Below, one piece after another: positions 1 to 9,086 of a DNA stretch of 64,000 nt; position 1 is the first letter of the stretch, and each line of letters opens with the position of its first letter. Position numbers and translations under genes: made by a program. The DNA lies in the NCBI RefSeq assembly GCF_009729855.1, contig NZ_WODA01000022.1, forward strand, positions 124,001-188,000, in the 5' to 3' direction. Source of the DNA: Agromyces luteolus. GTDB taxonomy: Bacteria > Actinomycetota > Actinomycetes > Actinomycetales > Microbacteriaceae. The notes under the pieces were generated by a model. The model was not told the origin of the DNA. It was given only the letters and a program-made list of their open reading frames with translations, and searched no databases.

Positions 1-219
1 GCCGCGGTTGATCGACGCGTCGTTCGGGTCGTCCGCGACGGTCGGGAGCTCGGGCTGGGACGGGTAGCTCGAGGGCGGTGCGACGAGCGGCGAGACGGGA
101 GTGACGATCGGGACGGCGGGGTCGCCCTCGAGGGCGACCGCGGGGGTGGAACCGGCGACGAGCGTCGCGGCCAGGACGGCCGTGACGCCCGCGCCCGCAA
201 GGGTGCGTTGCATCGACAT
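1..219 (-). CDS. Secreted protein, N-terminal part only (cut by window edge)
   Basis: Open frame of 73 codons from an ATG at 219 running off the left edge without a stop. The first 30 residues form a clear Sec signal peptide: two basic-flanked residues, a hydrophobic alanine/valine/leucine core, and an AxA-like site ending near TPAVAL. The mature part that is visible is rich in proline, valine and serine, and looks like an extracellular linker. A second ATG two codons in (213) could also be used. The function cannot be told from this fragment; it may be a wall-associated protein or peptidase whose catalytic part lies outside the window. Confidence 0.6.
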   Translation of the reverse strand, partial: MSMQRTLAGAGVTAVLAATLVAGSTPAVALEGDPAVPIVTPVSPLVAPPSSYPSQPELPTVADDPNDASINRG

Positions 220-420
220 GGTGCTCCGTAGGGTTGCGGACTCGGATCGGGACCGGCTCGCGCACACGGGGCGGCGGGTCTCGCCGTCGCGGACGAACCG
301 CGCGCGAATCACGGTGGAATCGTGCGCTGGAAAGCGGTACCAGCCAGCCTTGCATGCGAACGCATGCACGCTCCAGAGCGATTCGTTGCGTTCGTGTGAA
401 GAATCCTGCGCGTTTTCGCC

Positions 421-1887
421 CTACTGCAGGGCGGAGGTGAGCCGCGCGAGGTTGTCGAGCACCGTCGAGCGCAGCGGCTGCTGCATCCACTCCTCGAGCC
501 CCAGCTCGCGGCTGTCGCGACGGTACCCGTCCTCCACCGCGCGCATCTCGCGGACGAACGAGGCGCCGCGCACCAGCAGCGACACCTCCATGTTGAGCTC
601 GAACGACCGGATGTCCATGTTGCTCGAGCCGATCACGGCGACGTCGTCGTCGATCGTGAAGTGCTTGGCGTGCAGGATGAAGGGCGCGCGGTACATGTAG
701 ATCCGCACGCCCGCGCGGAGGAGCGCCTCGTAGTACGAGCGCTGCGCGTGGTAGACCAGCGCCTGGTCGCCGATCTCCGACACGAAGAGCTCGACGTGCA
801 CGCCGCGCTGCGTGGCACCGCTGATCGCGCGGAGCATCGCCTCGTCGGGCACGAAGTACGGACTCGTGATGATGATCCGCTCGCGGGCGGCGTAGAGCAG
901 CGCGAGGAAGAGCTTCAGGTTGTTCTCGTTCTGGTAGCCCGGCCCGCTCGGCACGACCTGGCAGTCGAGGTTCTGCTCGGCGGGCGGCTGGGCGAACGGG
1001 ATGAGCTCCTCGCGGGACGGCGCCTCGCCGGTCTCGAGGTACCAGTCGGTCGCGAAGATCGCGTCGAGTCCCGAGACGATCGGGCCCTCGAGCTCGGCGA
1101 CCAGCTCCTGCCACTTGAGGCCGCGGCGGATGTTGCCGCGCTTGTTGTAGCTCCGGTCGATGATGTTCTGCGAGCCCATGTACGCGACCTCGCCGTCGAC
1201 CACGAGGATCTTCCGGTGGTTCCTGAGGTCGGGACGCTGGTACCTGCCGCGGAGCGGCTGCACGGGCAGCATCAGCCGCCAGTCGACGCCCATGCGCGTG
1301 AGCCGGCGGATGGTGCGGCGGTACCCCTTCGAGCGCCGCGAGGCGATGTGGTCGAGGAGCACGCGCACCTCGACGCCGCGCGAGACGGCGTCGCCGAGCG
1401 CATCGAAGAACCGGGCGGTCGTGGGGTCGTAGGCGAAGATGTAGAACTCGACGTGCACGTACCGGGTCGCGCGCGAGATCGCCTCCGCCATCGCGTCGAG
1501 CGACGCCTGGTAGTCGCCGATGAGCCGCGCGCTGTTGTGGCCGATGAGCGGCATCGCGCCGAGGTTGCGGTTCAGCCGCACGACCCCATCGAACCAGTCG
1601 GGCCAGTCGCGGTCGTCGCTGACCTGCTCGACGCCGTGGGTGCTCTCGCGGATGAAGCGGTCGACCTCCGCCTGCTTGGCCCGACGCGCCTTCGGCAGCT
1701 TCGGGTTGCCGATCAGCAGGAAGAAGAGCACGCCGAGGTAGGGGATGAAGAAGATCGCGAGCAGCCACGCCATTCCGGCGGTGGGCCGGCGATTGCGCGG
1801 AACGACGATGATCGCGATCACGCGCACGACGATGTCGACGACGATCACCAGCAGGGCGATGATCGCCGTGACCTGCGCCGTCGTCAT
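421..1887 (-). CDS. cls: Cardiolipin synthase (phospholipase D family)
   Basis: 488 residues, the normal size for bacterial Cls. Two N-terminal membrane helices (about residues 5-28 and 40-60) are followed by two phospholipase D domains. HKD motif 1 is at H224-x-K226 with D231, followed by the GS of MGSQN; HKD motif 2 is at H406-x-K408 followed by the GSSN signature. The family condenses two phosphatidylglycerol molecules to cardiolipin and glycerol at the membrane. It is the last gene of the leftward run and follows two tiny membrane-protein genes. All catalytic residues are present. Confidence 0.93.
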   Translation of the reverse strand: MTTAQVTAIIALLVIVVDIVVRVIAIIVVPRNRRPTAGMAWLLAIFFIPYLGVLFFLLIGNPKLPKARRAKQAEVDRFIRESTHGVEQVSDDRDWPDWFDGVVRLNRNLGAMPLIGHNSARLIGDYQASLDAMAEAISRATRYVHVEFYIFAYDPTTARFFDALGDAVSRGVEVRVLLDHIASRRSKGYRRTIRRLTRMGVDWRLMLPVQPLRGRYQRPDLRNHRKILVVDGEVAYMGSQNIIDRSYNKRGNIRRGLKWQELVAELEGPIVSGLDAIFATDWYLETGEAPSREELIPFAQPPAEQNLDCQVVPSGPGYQNENNLKLFLALLYAARERIIITSPYFVPDEAMLRAISGATQRGVHVELFVSEIGDQALVYHAQRSYYEALLRAGVRIYMYRAPFILHAKHFTIDDDVAVIGSSNMDIRSFELNMEVSLLVRGASFVREMRAVEDGYRRDSRELGLEEWMQQPLRSTVLDNLARLTSALQ

Positions 1888-1894
1888 GCCGGGG

Positions 1895-2074
1895 TTACGC
1901 GGCTCTGTGCTGCTGTTCGGCGCGCTTCGCGCGCTCCTCGGCCTCGATCTTGGCGTAGGCGTCGCGCTCGCTGCGGTCGGCGCGCAGCAGGGAGCGCATC
2001 ACGAACCAGAAGATGAGTCCGATCAGCACGGTCGGCGCGAGCGACCAGATCGCGTTCAGCCAGAAGTCGTCCAT
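1895..2074 (-). CDS. Small membrane protein, 59 aa
   Basis: ATG at 2074 to TAA at 1895-1897. One hydrophobic helix at about residues 8-29 is followed by a highly charged, amphipathic tail rich in Arg, Glu and Ala. It ends 8 bases before the cls start. Similar short one-helix proteins sit near lysS/cls in related actinobacteria as far as I recall, but I cannot assign a function. Frame bias and tight spacing between neighbours support it being real. Confidence 0.6.
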   Translation of the reverse strand: MDDFWLNAIWSLAPTVLIGLIFWFVMRSLLRADRSERDAYAKIEAEERAKRAEQQHRAA

Positions 2075-2101
2075 AGCCGTTCCAGAATACCCGCGGATTC
2101 C

Positions 2102-2251
2102 TCAGCCGGCGGTGATGATGCCCCACACGCCGGATCCGAGCAGGTACAGGCCGACGGCGCCGACGATCACCCAGATCGCGATGCGGGCGAACGAGGGCTT
2201 GCGGGGGTCGGGCTCGGGCTCGAGCTCCTTCTTGGGGAGGTAGTCGTTCAT
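2102..2251 (-). CDS. Small membrane protein, 49 aa
   Basis: Begins with MNDYLPKKELEPEPDPRKPS, a charged cytosolic head, then one membrane helix (about residues 22-47). The start is preceded by GGAGCC about 5 bases upstream. It lies 43 bases after the lysS stop and 27 bases before the next small gene, so it is probably cotranscribed. Function unknown. Confidence 0.6.
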   Translation of the reverse strand: MNDYLPKKELEPEPDPRKPSFARIAIWVIVGAVGLYLLGSGVWGIITAG

Positions 2252-2294
2252 GTGTGGCTCCTGATCTCGATGCGCTCGGCTGCTCGATGCCCGG

Positions 2295-3803
2295 TCACTT
2301 GACCAGCGGGAAGAGGATCGTCTCGCGGATGCCGAGGCCCGTGACCGCCATGAGCAGGCGGTCGATGCCCATCCCCATGCCGCCCGTCGGCGGCATGCCG
2401 AACTCGAGCGCACGCAGGAACTCCTCGTCGAGGCGCATCGCCTCCGGGTCGCCGCCCGCGGCGAGGCGCGACTGCTCGACGAACCGCTCGCGCTGCACGA
2501 CGGGGTCGACGAGCTCGGAGTAGCCCGTGGCGAGTTCGAAGCCGCGCACGTAGAGGTCCCACTTCTCGACGACGCCGGGGATCGACCGGTGCTGTCGTAC
2601 GAGCGGCGACGTGTCGAGCGGGAAGTCCATGACGAAGGTCGGCCGGGTGAGGCCCGACTTCACGTGGTGCTCCCAGAGCTCCTCGACGTACTTGCCGGGC
2701 AGCGGGTGGTCGACCTCGATCTCGACGGCGTCGGCGAGCTCCTTCAGTCGCGACATGGGGGTCTCCGGCGTGATCTCCTCGCCGATCGCCGCGCCGAGCG
2801 AGTCGTACATCGAGAGCCGGTCCCATTCGCCGCCGAGGTCGTACTCGGTGCCGTCGGCCCACGTGACCACGTGCGAGCCCGCGACCGCGTACGCGGCATC
2901 CTGGATGAGCTTCTGGGTCAGGTCGGCGATCGAGTGGTAGTCGCCGTAGGCCTGGTAGGCCTCGAGCATCGCGAACTCGGGGCTGTGCGTCGAGTCGGCG
3001 CCCTCGTTGCGGAAGTTCCGGTTGATCTCGAACACGCGCTCGATGCCGCCGACGACGGCGCGCTTGAGGTAGAGCTCGGGGGCGATGCGCAGGAACAGCT
3101 CGGTGTCGAACGCGTTCGAGTGGGTCACGAACGGCCGCGCCGAGGCGCCGCCGTGCATCACCTGGAGCATGGGGGTCTCGACCTCGACGAAGCCGAGGCC
3201 CGTGAACGTCGAGCGGAGGCTCGCGTTGACCGTGGCCCGGTCGAGGACGTTGCGCCGGGCCTGCTCCCTCGCGATGAGGTCGAGGTAGCGGCTCCGCACG
3301 CGCGTCTCCTCGGAGAGCTCGTTGTGCAGGTTCGGCAGCGGGTTGATGGCCTTGGCCGCCATCCGCCACTCGGTCGCCATGATCGAGAGCTCGCCGCGGC
3401 GGCTCGTGATGACCTCGCCCGCGACGAACACGTGGTCGCCGAGGTCGACGAGCTCCTTCCACGCCGCGAGCGCCTCCTCGCCGACCTCGCCGAGCGAAAC
3501 CATCGCCTGGATCCGGCTGCCGTCGCCCGACTGGAGGGCCGCGAAGCAGAGCTTGCCGGTGTTGCGGAGGTGCACGACGCGGCCGGACACGCCGACGGTC
3601 TCACCGCTCCGCTCGTCGACGCCGAGGCCCACGAACCGCGCGCGCACCTCCGGGATGGTGGTCGTGACGGGAAGCGAGACCGGGTACGCGCCGTCGCCGA
3701 GGTCGGATGCCTCGGCGATGAGCCGCTCGCGCTTGGCCAGTCGCACGGCCTTCTGCTCCGAGATCTCCTCGGCGGTCGGCTCGTGCGTGGTCTCGTCGGC
3801 CAT
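2295..3803 (-). CDS. lysS: Lysyl-tRNA synthetase, class II
   Basis: 502 residues. It charges tRNA-Lys with lysine using ATP. An N-terminal OB-fold anticodon-binding domain is followed by the class II core: motif 2 is seen as FEINRNFRNEG with the downstream FAMLEAYQAY segment, and motif 3 as GMGMGIDRLLM near the C-terminus, which ends ILFPLVK as in most LysS. The ATG at 3803 gives MADETTHEPTAEE, a short acidic leader. The frame is open further upstream but that part overlaps panC. It lies 110 bases downstream of panC. Confidence 0.96.
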   Translation of the reverse strand: MADETTHEPTAEEISEQKAVRLAKRERLIAEASDLGDGAYPVSLPVTTTIPEVRARFVGLGVDERSGETVGVSGRVVHLRNTGKLCFAALQSGDGSRIQAMVSLGEVGEEALAAWKELVDLGDHVFVAGEVITSRRGELSIMATEWRMAAKAINPLPNLHNELSEETRVRSRYLDLIAREQARRNVLDRATVNASLRSTFTGLGFVEVETPMLQVMHGGASARPFVTHSNAFDTELFLRIAPELYLKRAVVGGIERVFEINRNFRNEGADSTHSPEFAMLEAYQAYGDYHSIADLTQKLIQDAAYAVAGSHVVTWADGTEYDLGGEWDRLSMYDSLGAAIGEEITPETPMSRLKELADAVEIEVDHPLPGKYVEELWEHHVKSGLTRPTFVMDFPLDTSPLVRQHRSIPGVVEKWDLYVRGFELATGYSELVDPVVQRERFVEQSRLAAGGDPEAMRLDEEFLRALEFGMPPTGGMGMGIDRLLMAVTGLGIRETILFPLVK

Positions 3804-3913
3804 GGCGTCTCCGGTGTGGGGGTGCGTTCGTGGGGTGCGCATCCGAGCGGATGCCACCCACCAGCGTATCCCGCTGCGACGCGCCGACCTGAAGGGCAGC
3901 CGGATGCCTCGGC

Positions 3914-4849
3914 TCAGCCGAGCACGATCCCGGCGTTGTCGATCAGCCGGGTGCCGCCCACGCGCGCCGCGACCAGCACGGTCGCCTTGCCGGTCGCGCC
4001 CTCGTCGACGGGCAGGAAGGTCGCCGGGTCGACGACGACGAGGTAGTCGAGCTCGATGGCCTCGTGGTCGCCGAACGCGGCGGCCGCCTCGGCGAGCACC
4101 TCGTCGAGGCCCTCGCCCGCGGCGGCCTCGGCGGCGGCGAGCGACTCCGACAGCGCGAGCGCCGCCCGGCGCCCGTCGGCGTCGAGGTACCGGTTGCGGC
4201 TCGACAGCGCCAGGCCGTCGGGCTCGCGGACCGTCGGCACCACCTCGACCGCGAGCGGCGCGTTCAGGTCGGCCACCATCCGGCGGACGAGGAAGACCTG
4301 CTGCGCGTCCTTCTGGCCGAACACGGCCGTGTCGGGCTGCACGATGTGGAAGAGCTTCGCGACGACCGTCAGCATGCCGTCGAAGTGCCCGGGCCGCGAG
4401 GCGCCCTCGTAGAGCGTTCCGACGTGACCCGCGGCGAGGCTCGTCTCGACGGCGCCCGCCGGGTACATCTCGTCGACGCTCGGGGCGAAGACGAGGTCGA
4501 CGGCCTCGCGTTCGAGTGCTGCGACGTCGGCGTCGAGCGTCCGCGGGTACCGGTCGAGGTCCTCCCCCGCGCCGAACTGCAGCGGGTTCACGAAGATCGA
4601 CACGACCACGGCGTCGGCCAGCTCTCGCGCCCGGCGCACGAGTGCGAGGTGCCCGTCGTGGAGTGCGCCCATCGTGGGGACGAGGGCGACGGTGCGATCG
4701 GCGCGCCGCAGCGTGGCGATCGCGTCGCGGATGCCGGTGATCGTGACATGCACCTCGGGCCCGGTGCGGCGCCCGGTCGCCACGGCTCCGCCCACGGCTC
4801 CCCCCGCGGCGTCGGCCGTGCGACGTGCCCGCTCGTCGTCGCCCGTCAC
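3914..4849 (-). CDS. panC: Pantothenate synthetase
   Basis: Joins pantoate and beta-alanine with ATP to make pantothenate (vitamin B5/CoA pathway). Signature segments are PTMGALHDGHL (HxGH-type nucleotidyltransferase motif), FVNPLQFG, DLDRYPRTL, FGQKDAQQV and LALSSRNRYL. The GTG at 4849 overlaps the upstream TGA (GTGA) and has GGAGGTGG six bases upstream, so I chose it. This gives 311 residues, about 30 more than usual, with a charged Ala/Arg-rich head before HVTITGIRDA. An internal GTG just before that core would give the classical length. Confidence 0.93.
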   Translation of the reverse strand: MTGDDERARRTADAAGGAVGGAVATGRRTGPEVHVTITGIRDAIATLRRADRTVALVPTMGALHDGHLALVRRARELADAVVVSIFVNPLQFGAGEDLDRYPRTLDADVAALEREAVDLVFAPSVDEMYPAGAVETSLAAGHVGTLYEGASRPGHFDGMLTVVAKLFHIVQPDTAVFGQKDAQQVFLVRRMVADLNAPLAVEVVPTVREPDGLALSSRNRYLDADGRRAALALSESLAAAEAAAGEGLDEVLAEAAAAFGDHEAIELDYLVVVDPATFLPVDEGATGKATVLVAARVGGTRLIDNAGIVLG

Positions 4850-5607
4850 GCGCCACCTCCCGACGGCCGATCGTCGTCGGCCCCGTCGATCGTAGCCGCC
4901 CCGTCGATCATCGGACCGGGATCGTGCCGGGCGAGGGCGTTCTCGACCGCGCTGCGAACGAGGGGCGCGAGCACGGCGCCGGCCCGCGGCATCCCGATGC
5001 CCTCGAGGATGCCGGTGGCCTGGTCGACGATCGCCGTCGAGAACGAGACCGCGGTGTCGATCGCCTCGGCGTACGCCGGCCGGTCGGCCTCGGCGACGAC
5101 GAACGGCTCGCCGCCCATCTCGACGACGAGCGCCTGGGCGATCGGGAGGACCGGCGCGGGAGCGGTGACCGCGAACCACGTGCCGGCGAGTCGGCCGAGG
5201 TCGACGCTCGTGCCGGTGAACGACATCGCGGGGTGGACGGCGAGCGGTATCGCACCGGCCCGCATCGCGGGCTCCAGCACGCCGACGCCGTGGCCCGCCG
5301 CGGTGTGGACGACCAGCTGCCCGGGTCGCCACGCGCCCGCGGTCGCGAGGCCCTCGACGAGCGGCCCGAGCTCGTCGCCCGGAACGGCGAGCAGCACGAG
5401 CTCGCTCCGCTCGACGATCTCGGGCAGGGCGAGCACCGGCACCCCGGGCAGCATCGCGGCGGCGCGCTCCCGGCTCTCCTCGGACACCGCGGCGATGCCC
5501 GTGAGCGCGTGGCCGGCACCGCCGAGCGCCGACGCGAGCACCGCGCCGACCCGGCCCGCTCCGATCGTGCCGACCCCGAGGCGCCCGGCCCGCTGGTCAG
5601 GACGCAT
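4846..5607 (-). CDS. Rossmann-fold/DUF2520 oxidoreductase, panC partner
   Basis: 253 residues. The N-terminal NAD(P)-binding fold has the GTIGAGRVGAVLA glycine loop, followed by a DUF2520-type helical domain with the HPAMSFTG segment. In actinobacteria this family typically sits directly upstream of panC, which suggests a link to pantothenate synthesis, for example a ketopantoate reductase-like step. That role is an inference. The stop overlaps the panC start by 4 bases and its own start overlaps the upstream PH-domain gene by 11 bases, so the three are probably translationally coupled. Confidence 0.8.
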   Translation of the reverse strand: MRPDQRAGRLGVGTIGAGRVGAVLASALGGAGHALTGIAAVSEESRERAAAMLPGVPVLALPEIVERSELVLLAVPGDELGPLVEGLATAGAWRPGQLVVHTAAGHGVGVLEPAMRAGAIPLAVHPAMSFTGTSVDLGRLAGTWFAVTAPAPVLPIAQALVVEMGGEPFVVAEADRPAYAEAIDTAVSFSTAIVDQATGILEGIGMPRAGAVLAPLVRSAVENALARHDPGPMIDGAATIDGADDDRPSGGGA

Positions 5608-7240
5608 GCTCGGCCCCCCACCGGTCGGTCCGATCGCGGAGCGCGCGCTCGACCGCCTCGGCCGCGATGGCCCCGAACGCGGCGGTCGCGTCGGCGCGGT
5701 CGAGCGCGGGGACCTCGGGCGCGATGGGCCCGGCCACCGTGTGGATGCGCAGCGACTCGAGCCGGAGGCCGCGCCGCACCGGCCCGGCCGCGACGGCGAC
5801 CGACTGCATGCGGGCCAGCGGGACGAGGGCGAGTCGGCGGAGCAGCCAGCCGCTGCGGAGCACGGCGGTGCCGCCCTGCACGGCGAGGCCGATGCGGCGC
5901 CACGAGAAGGGCCGGATCCACGCCGCGCGTCGCGGCGCCGACGTGAAGCCGGGTGCCGGGCCGGTGCCGGCGAGGCCGGCGTCGAGCAGCGGGACGAGGT
6001 CGTCGAGCGCGTCGGGCGCGAGCAGTCCGATCACGCGGCGGACGTCGTCGGCGGTGCCGACCGGCAGTACGAGCGTGCGTCGTGCGGCGTCGCCGGCCTG
6101 GGTGATCGACTGGCCGGCGACGTTGACGCGCACCGTCCACCAGCCGAACGCCCGCCATAGGAGCCACTGCGAGGCCTCGATCGCGTGCACCCGACCGGGC
6201 GGGATGGTCTGGTTCGCGGTCGAGAGCAGCCCCGACCCGATCCGGACGCCGTCGCGCGTGCCGGCGATCGAGTAGCGGAGCGACCCGGTGATCCGAGACC
6301 ACAGGTAGCTGATCACGCCGATGGCGGCGGGGATGAACGTGAACAGCATCCACAGCGTGCCGGTCGTCAGCGCGATCACGATGATGACGATGATCACGAC
6401 GAGCCAGATCATGGATCCGCCGAGGAGCGCCGCGGCGATCGCGCGCGGCAGCGGGAGCCGCACGACCGATTCGGGCGGTGCGAGGTCGGGATCGAGCTCG
6501 GGCGCGAGGAACTCGTCGACGCGGCGACCGACCACCGCGCCGGCGCGATCGGCCGCCGACGGCGCGCCCGGTCCGAGCTGCGCGGTGCCCGCGGCATCCG
6601 CCCCTGCCGCGACGACCGAGTCGCCGTCGCCCGTCGCGACCGGCTCCTGGCGTCGGGCGCCCGAGGCCAGGCGCAGCAGGTCGCCGCGCAGCCGATCGGC
6701 CTGCGCCGAGCCGAGGTACGACAGGTCGACGTTGCCCGACTGCCCGGCCACCGAGACGTCGAGCTTGGCCGCCCCGAAGAGCCGGGCGAACACCGGCCTG
6801 GCGATGTTGATGCCCTGGATGCGGTCGAGTCGCGCACTGCGGTGGGAGCGGAACAGGATGCCGCTGCGCACCTCGAGCGCCTCGTCGGTCACGCGGAACG
6901 TGTGCATCCGCCACGCGAACCAGAACCCCAGGATGACGAGTGCGATGACGACCGCGAACGCGAGCAGCGCCCAGCCGACGAGCCCGTTCGCGACGATCCC
7001 GGTCACGGGGTCCTCCGCCCAGTCGCCGCCGAACCCGGGCGCCTCGCCGCCGCCCGCCTCGCCGGGTGCGAAGAACAGCACGAACACCTCGACGACGCGC
7101 TCCCGCAGGTTCGCCAGCACGAAGCCGAGCACGGCGAGGAACACCAGGCCGCCCCGCAGCAGCGGGCTCGCGGGATGCAGCCGGTGCCACTCCCCGTCGG
7201 CGAGCGGGCCGATCGGTGCGCGGGGCGCGGGCTCGGTCAC
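5597..7240 (-). CDS. PH domain-containing membrane protein (YdbT-like)
   Basis: 547 residues. Two N-terminal membrane helices (about residues 28-45 and 80-105) precede a bacterial PH-like domain (bPH2) in which the FRVTDEALEVRSGILFR strand pattern is typical. A second helix pair and further PH-like repeats follow, with the GSLRYSIAGTRDGVRIGSG segment. The GTG at 7240 overlaps the TGA of the preceding gene (GTGA). This protein pairs with the smaller PH protein just upstream, as YdbT pairs with YdbS in Bacillus. Membrane stress protection is reported for that pair, but the role here is not established. Confidence 0.82.
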   Translation of the reverse strand: MTEPAPRAPIGPLADGEWHRLHPASPLLRGGLVFLAVLGFVLANLRERVVEVFVLFFAPGEAGGGEAPGFGGDWAEDPVTGIVANGLVGWALLAFAVVIALVILGFWFAWRMHTFRVTDEALEVRSGILFRSHRSARLDRIQGINIARPVFARLFGAAKLDVSVAGQSGNVDLSYLGSAQADRLRGDLLRLASGARRQEPVATGDGDSVVAAGADAAGTAQLGPGAPSAADRAGAVVGRRVDEFLAPELDPDLAPPESVVRLPLPRAIAAALLGGSMIWLVVIIVIIVIALTTGTLWMLFTFIPAAIGVISYLWSRITGSLRYSIAGTRDGVRIGSGLLSTANQTIPPGRVHAIEASQWLLWRAFGWWTVRVNVAGQSITQAGDAARRTLVLPVGTADDVRRVIGLLAPDALDDLVPLLDAGLAGTGPAPGFTSAPRRAAWIRPFSWRRIGLAVQGGTAVLRSGWLLRRLALVPLARMQSVAVAAGPVRRGLRLESLRIHTVAGPIAPEVPALDRADATAAFGAIAAEAVERALRDRTDRWGAEHAS

Positions 7241-7767
7241 AGGCCCGCCCGGCGGGTCTCGGCGAGCGCGACGAGCTCGTCGCGCAGCCGCTCGGCGTCG
7301 TCGAGCGGAAGCCCGGGCAGCGTCACGGCGGTCGCCGCGGCGGCGGTCACGAACTTCAGGTCGGCGAGGCCGAGCGCACGCGAGACGGGGCCGCGCGTGA
7401 TGTCGACGAGCTGCATGCGCCCGTAGGGCACCGCGACCTGGCGCTGGAACATGATGCCGCGGCGGAAGACGAGGTCGTCGGCGCGCCGCCGGTACCCGAT
7501 CGATCGGACCCGGCGGGGCTCGAACGCGATCGAGACGAGCGCGATCGCGCCGACCGCGATGCCGCCCCACGTCGCCCACGGCAGCTCGAACCACCACCCG
7601 ACGACGAGCAGCACGGCGACCGTGATGCCGGCGCCGATCACGGATCCGACGACCTCGACGACCACGTGCTTGGGCGAGACGCGACGCCAGTCGTCGTCGA
7701 CGTGCGCGGGGGCCTCCGGGACCGGCGCCTCGGGTGCGTCGGATGCGGCGTGCTCGGGGTCAGGCAT
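7237..7767 (-). CDS. PH domain-containing membrane protein (YdbS-like)
   Basis: 176 residues: acidic proline-rich N-terminus, two membrane helices (about residues 37-82), then one bPH2 domain with the typical RRADDLVFRRGIMFQRQ and PYGRMQLVDITRGPVSR segments. The start overlaps the end of the DUF3180 gene by 8 bases and its stop overlaps the next PH gene by 4 bases. It probably forms a complex with the larger PH protein. Cellular role unknown. Confidence 0.82.
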   Translation of the reverse strand: MPDPEHAASDAPEAPVPEAPAHVDDDWRRVSPKHVVVEVVGSVIGAGITVAVLLVVGWWFELPWATWGGIAVGAIALVSIAFEPRRVRSIGYRRRADDLVFRRGIMFQRQVAVPYGRMQLVDITRGPVSRALGLADLKFVTAAAATAVTLPGLPLDDAERLRDELVALAETRRAGL

Positions 7768-8227
7768 GCGCCGAACCCTCCTCTTCGGGGTCGTCGGGCG
7801 GGAGCGTGCAGAAGTGTTCGGCCACGAGTCCGCCGGTCAGCAGCAGCGCGGCTCCGATCGCGGTGGCGGCGGCCATCCAGATCGTGCCGGCCGGCGGAAG
7901 GACGCTGCGAGTGAGCAGGAAGAGCGTGATGCCGATGCCGACGCCGAGCACGAGCGCGCCCGTGACGCTGCTCGCCTTGGCGAGCACGGCGATGCGGGCC
8001 GCGCGGAACGGGTCGACCCGGCGGCTCCGTTCGCCGCGCACGGCCTGCCGGATCGGCCAGGCCACGAGCACGACGATCGCGCCGATGCCGACGAGCGTGA
8101 CGGCGAGCGAGATCGGCGGCACGAGCGCGGTCGCTCCCCCCGCGACGAGCGCGAGCTCGCCGAGGTAGGCGACCGCGAGGCCGACCACCGCGAACGCGAG
8201 CAGGGTCGAGGCGTGCGTGCGCTTCAC
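7760..8227 (-). CDS. DUF3180 membrane protein
   Basis: 155 residues with four predicted membrane helices (about residues 7-28, 36-58, 82-104, 115-137) and an acidic C-terminus. It belongs to the actinobacterial DUF3180 family by content and by its usual position directly after folK. The GTG at 8227 overlaps the folK stop (GTGA), which decides the start. Function unknown; conserved linkage to folate genes is the only clue. Confidence 0.78.
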   Translation of the reverse strand: MKRTHASTLLAFAVVGLAVAYLGELALVAGGATALVPPISLAVTLVGIGAIVVLVAWPIRQAVRGERSRRVDPFRAARIAVLAKASSVTGALVLGVGIGITLFLLTRSVLPPAGTIWMAAATAIGAALLLTGGLVAEHFCTLPPDDPEEEGSAHA

Positions 8228-8709
8228 CGGCGGATCACCTCGTCGGTCGCCTCGGCGCGGAGGACGGCGATCGCCCCGCGGCCGGCGATCTCGGCATCGG
8301 GCTCGACGTCGAGCCACGGCTGCAGCACGAAGGCCCGCTCCCACGCCCTGGGATGCGGCAGTTCGAGCCGGTCGTCGGCGAGGCGGACGCCGCGGACGTC
8401 GATGAGGTCGAGGTCGAGCGTGCGGTCGCCCCACCGGGTCTCGCGCGTGCGCCCGTGCTCGTCCTCGATGCGCTTGAGCCGGTCGAGGAGCACGTGCGGC
8501 TCGAGGTCGGTGTCGACGACGATCACGCCGTTGAGGTACCGCGGGGCGTCGGGGTCGACGCCGTCGAGGCGGACGGCCGGGCTCTCGTACACCGGCGAGA
8601 CCGCGACGAGAGAGACGCCCTCGGTCTCGGCGATGGCGCGCGTGGCCGACGCCACGGTCGCCTCGCGGTCGCCGAGGTTCGCGCCGTACGCGATCACGGC
8701 CCTGGTCAC
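8224..8709 (-). CDS. folK: HPPK: 6-hydroxymethyl-dihydropterin pyrophosphokinase
   Basis: 161 residues. It transfers pyrophosphate from ATP to 6-hydroxymethyl-dihydropterin, the step before FolP. Family motifs are visible: YGANLGDRE at the N-terminus, the VSPVYESPAV loop, the central RWGDRTLDLDLI signature with the metal-binding Asp pair, and the PHPRAWERAFVLQPW stretch. The start is a GTG at 8709 that overlaps the folB stop (GTGA). Length is normal. Confidence 0.94.
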   Translation of the reverse strand: MTRAVIAYGANLGDREATVASATRAIAETEGVSLVAVSPVYESPAVRLDGVDPDAPRYLNGVIVVDTDLEPHVLLDRLKRIEDEHGRTRETRWGDRTLDLDLIDVRGVRLADDRLELPHPRAWERAFVLQPWLDVEPDAEIAGRGAIAVLRAEATDEVIRR

Positions 8710-9086
8710 GCGCGGCTCCGCACGATCGTGACGGCGACGTCGTCGAAGGGCACCTCGATGGGCGCCTGCGGCTTGTGCACGGTGACGGTGGCCTCCTCGA
8801 CGGCGTCGAACCCCAGGGCGACCTCGGCCACGCGCTCGGCGACCGTCTCGATGAGGTCGACCGGGTCGCGCTCGACCGCCCGGGCGACGGCGACCGCGAG
8901 GTCGCCGTAGTGCACGGTGCGGGCGAGGTCGTCGCCGGATGCCGCGGCCGCGAGGTCGACGGCGACGGAGACGTCGATCACGAACTCCTGCCCCTGTTCG
9001 CGTTCGAAGTCGAACACGCCGTGGTGTGCGCGCACGCGGATGCCGGTGACGGCGATCCGATCACGAGTGCTGGCCACGTCGTCCAC
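8706..9086 (-). CDS. folB: Dihydroneopterin aldolase
   Basis: 126 residues. It splits 7,8-dihydroneopterin to 6-hydroxymethyl-dihydropterin and glycolaldehyde. Typical features are GIRVRAHHGVFDFEREQGQEFVIDV split over the N-terminal strands, the VHYGDLA segment, LIETVAERVA and the C-terminal VTVHKPQAPI. The GTG at 9086 overlaps folP by 26 bases; a second GTG four codons in is possible. Tunnel-fold enzyme, cytosolic, presumably a homo-octamer as in the family. Confidence 0.93.
   Translation of the reverse strand: MDDVASTRDRIAVTGIRVRAHHGVFDFEREQGQEFVIDVSVAVDLAAAASGDDLARTVHYGDLAVAVARAVERDPVDLIETVAERVAEVALGFDAVEEATVTVHKPQAPIEVPFDDVAVTIVRSRA

Noticed and set aside
3322-6160. Long plus-strand frames opposite lysS, panC and the PH genes
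   Set aside because: Arg/Pro-rich or Ala-rich shadow frames of high-GC coding DNA; the minus-strand genes have clear families.
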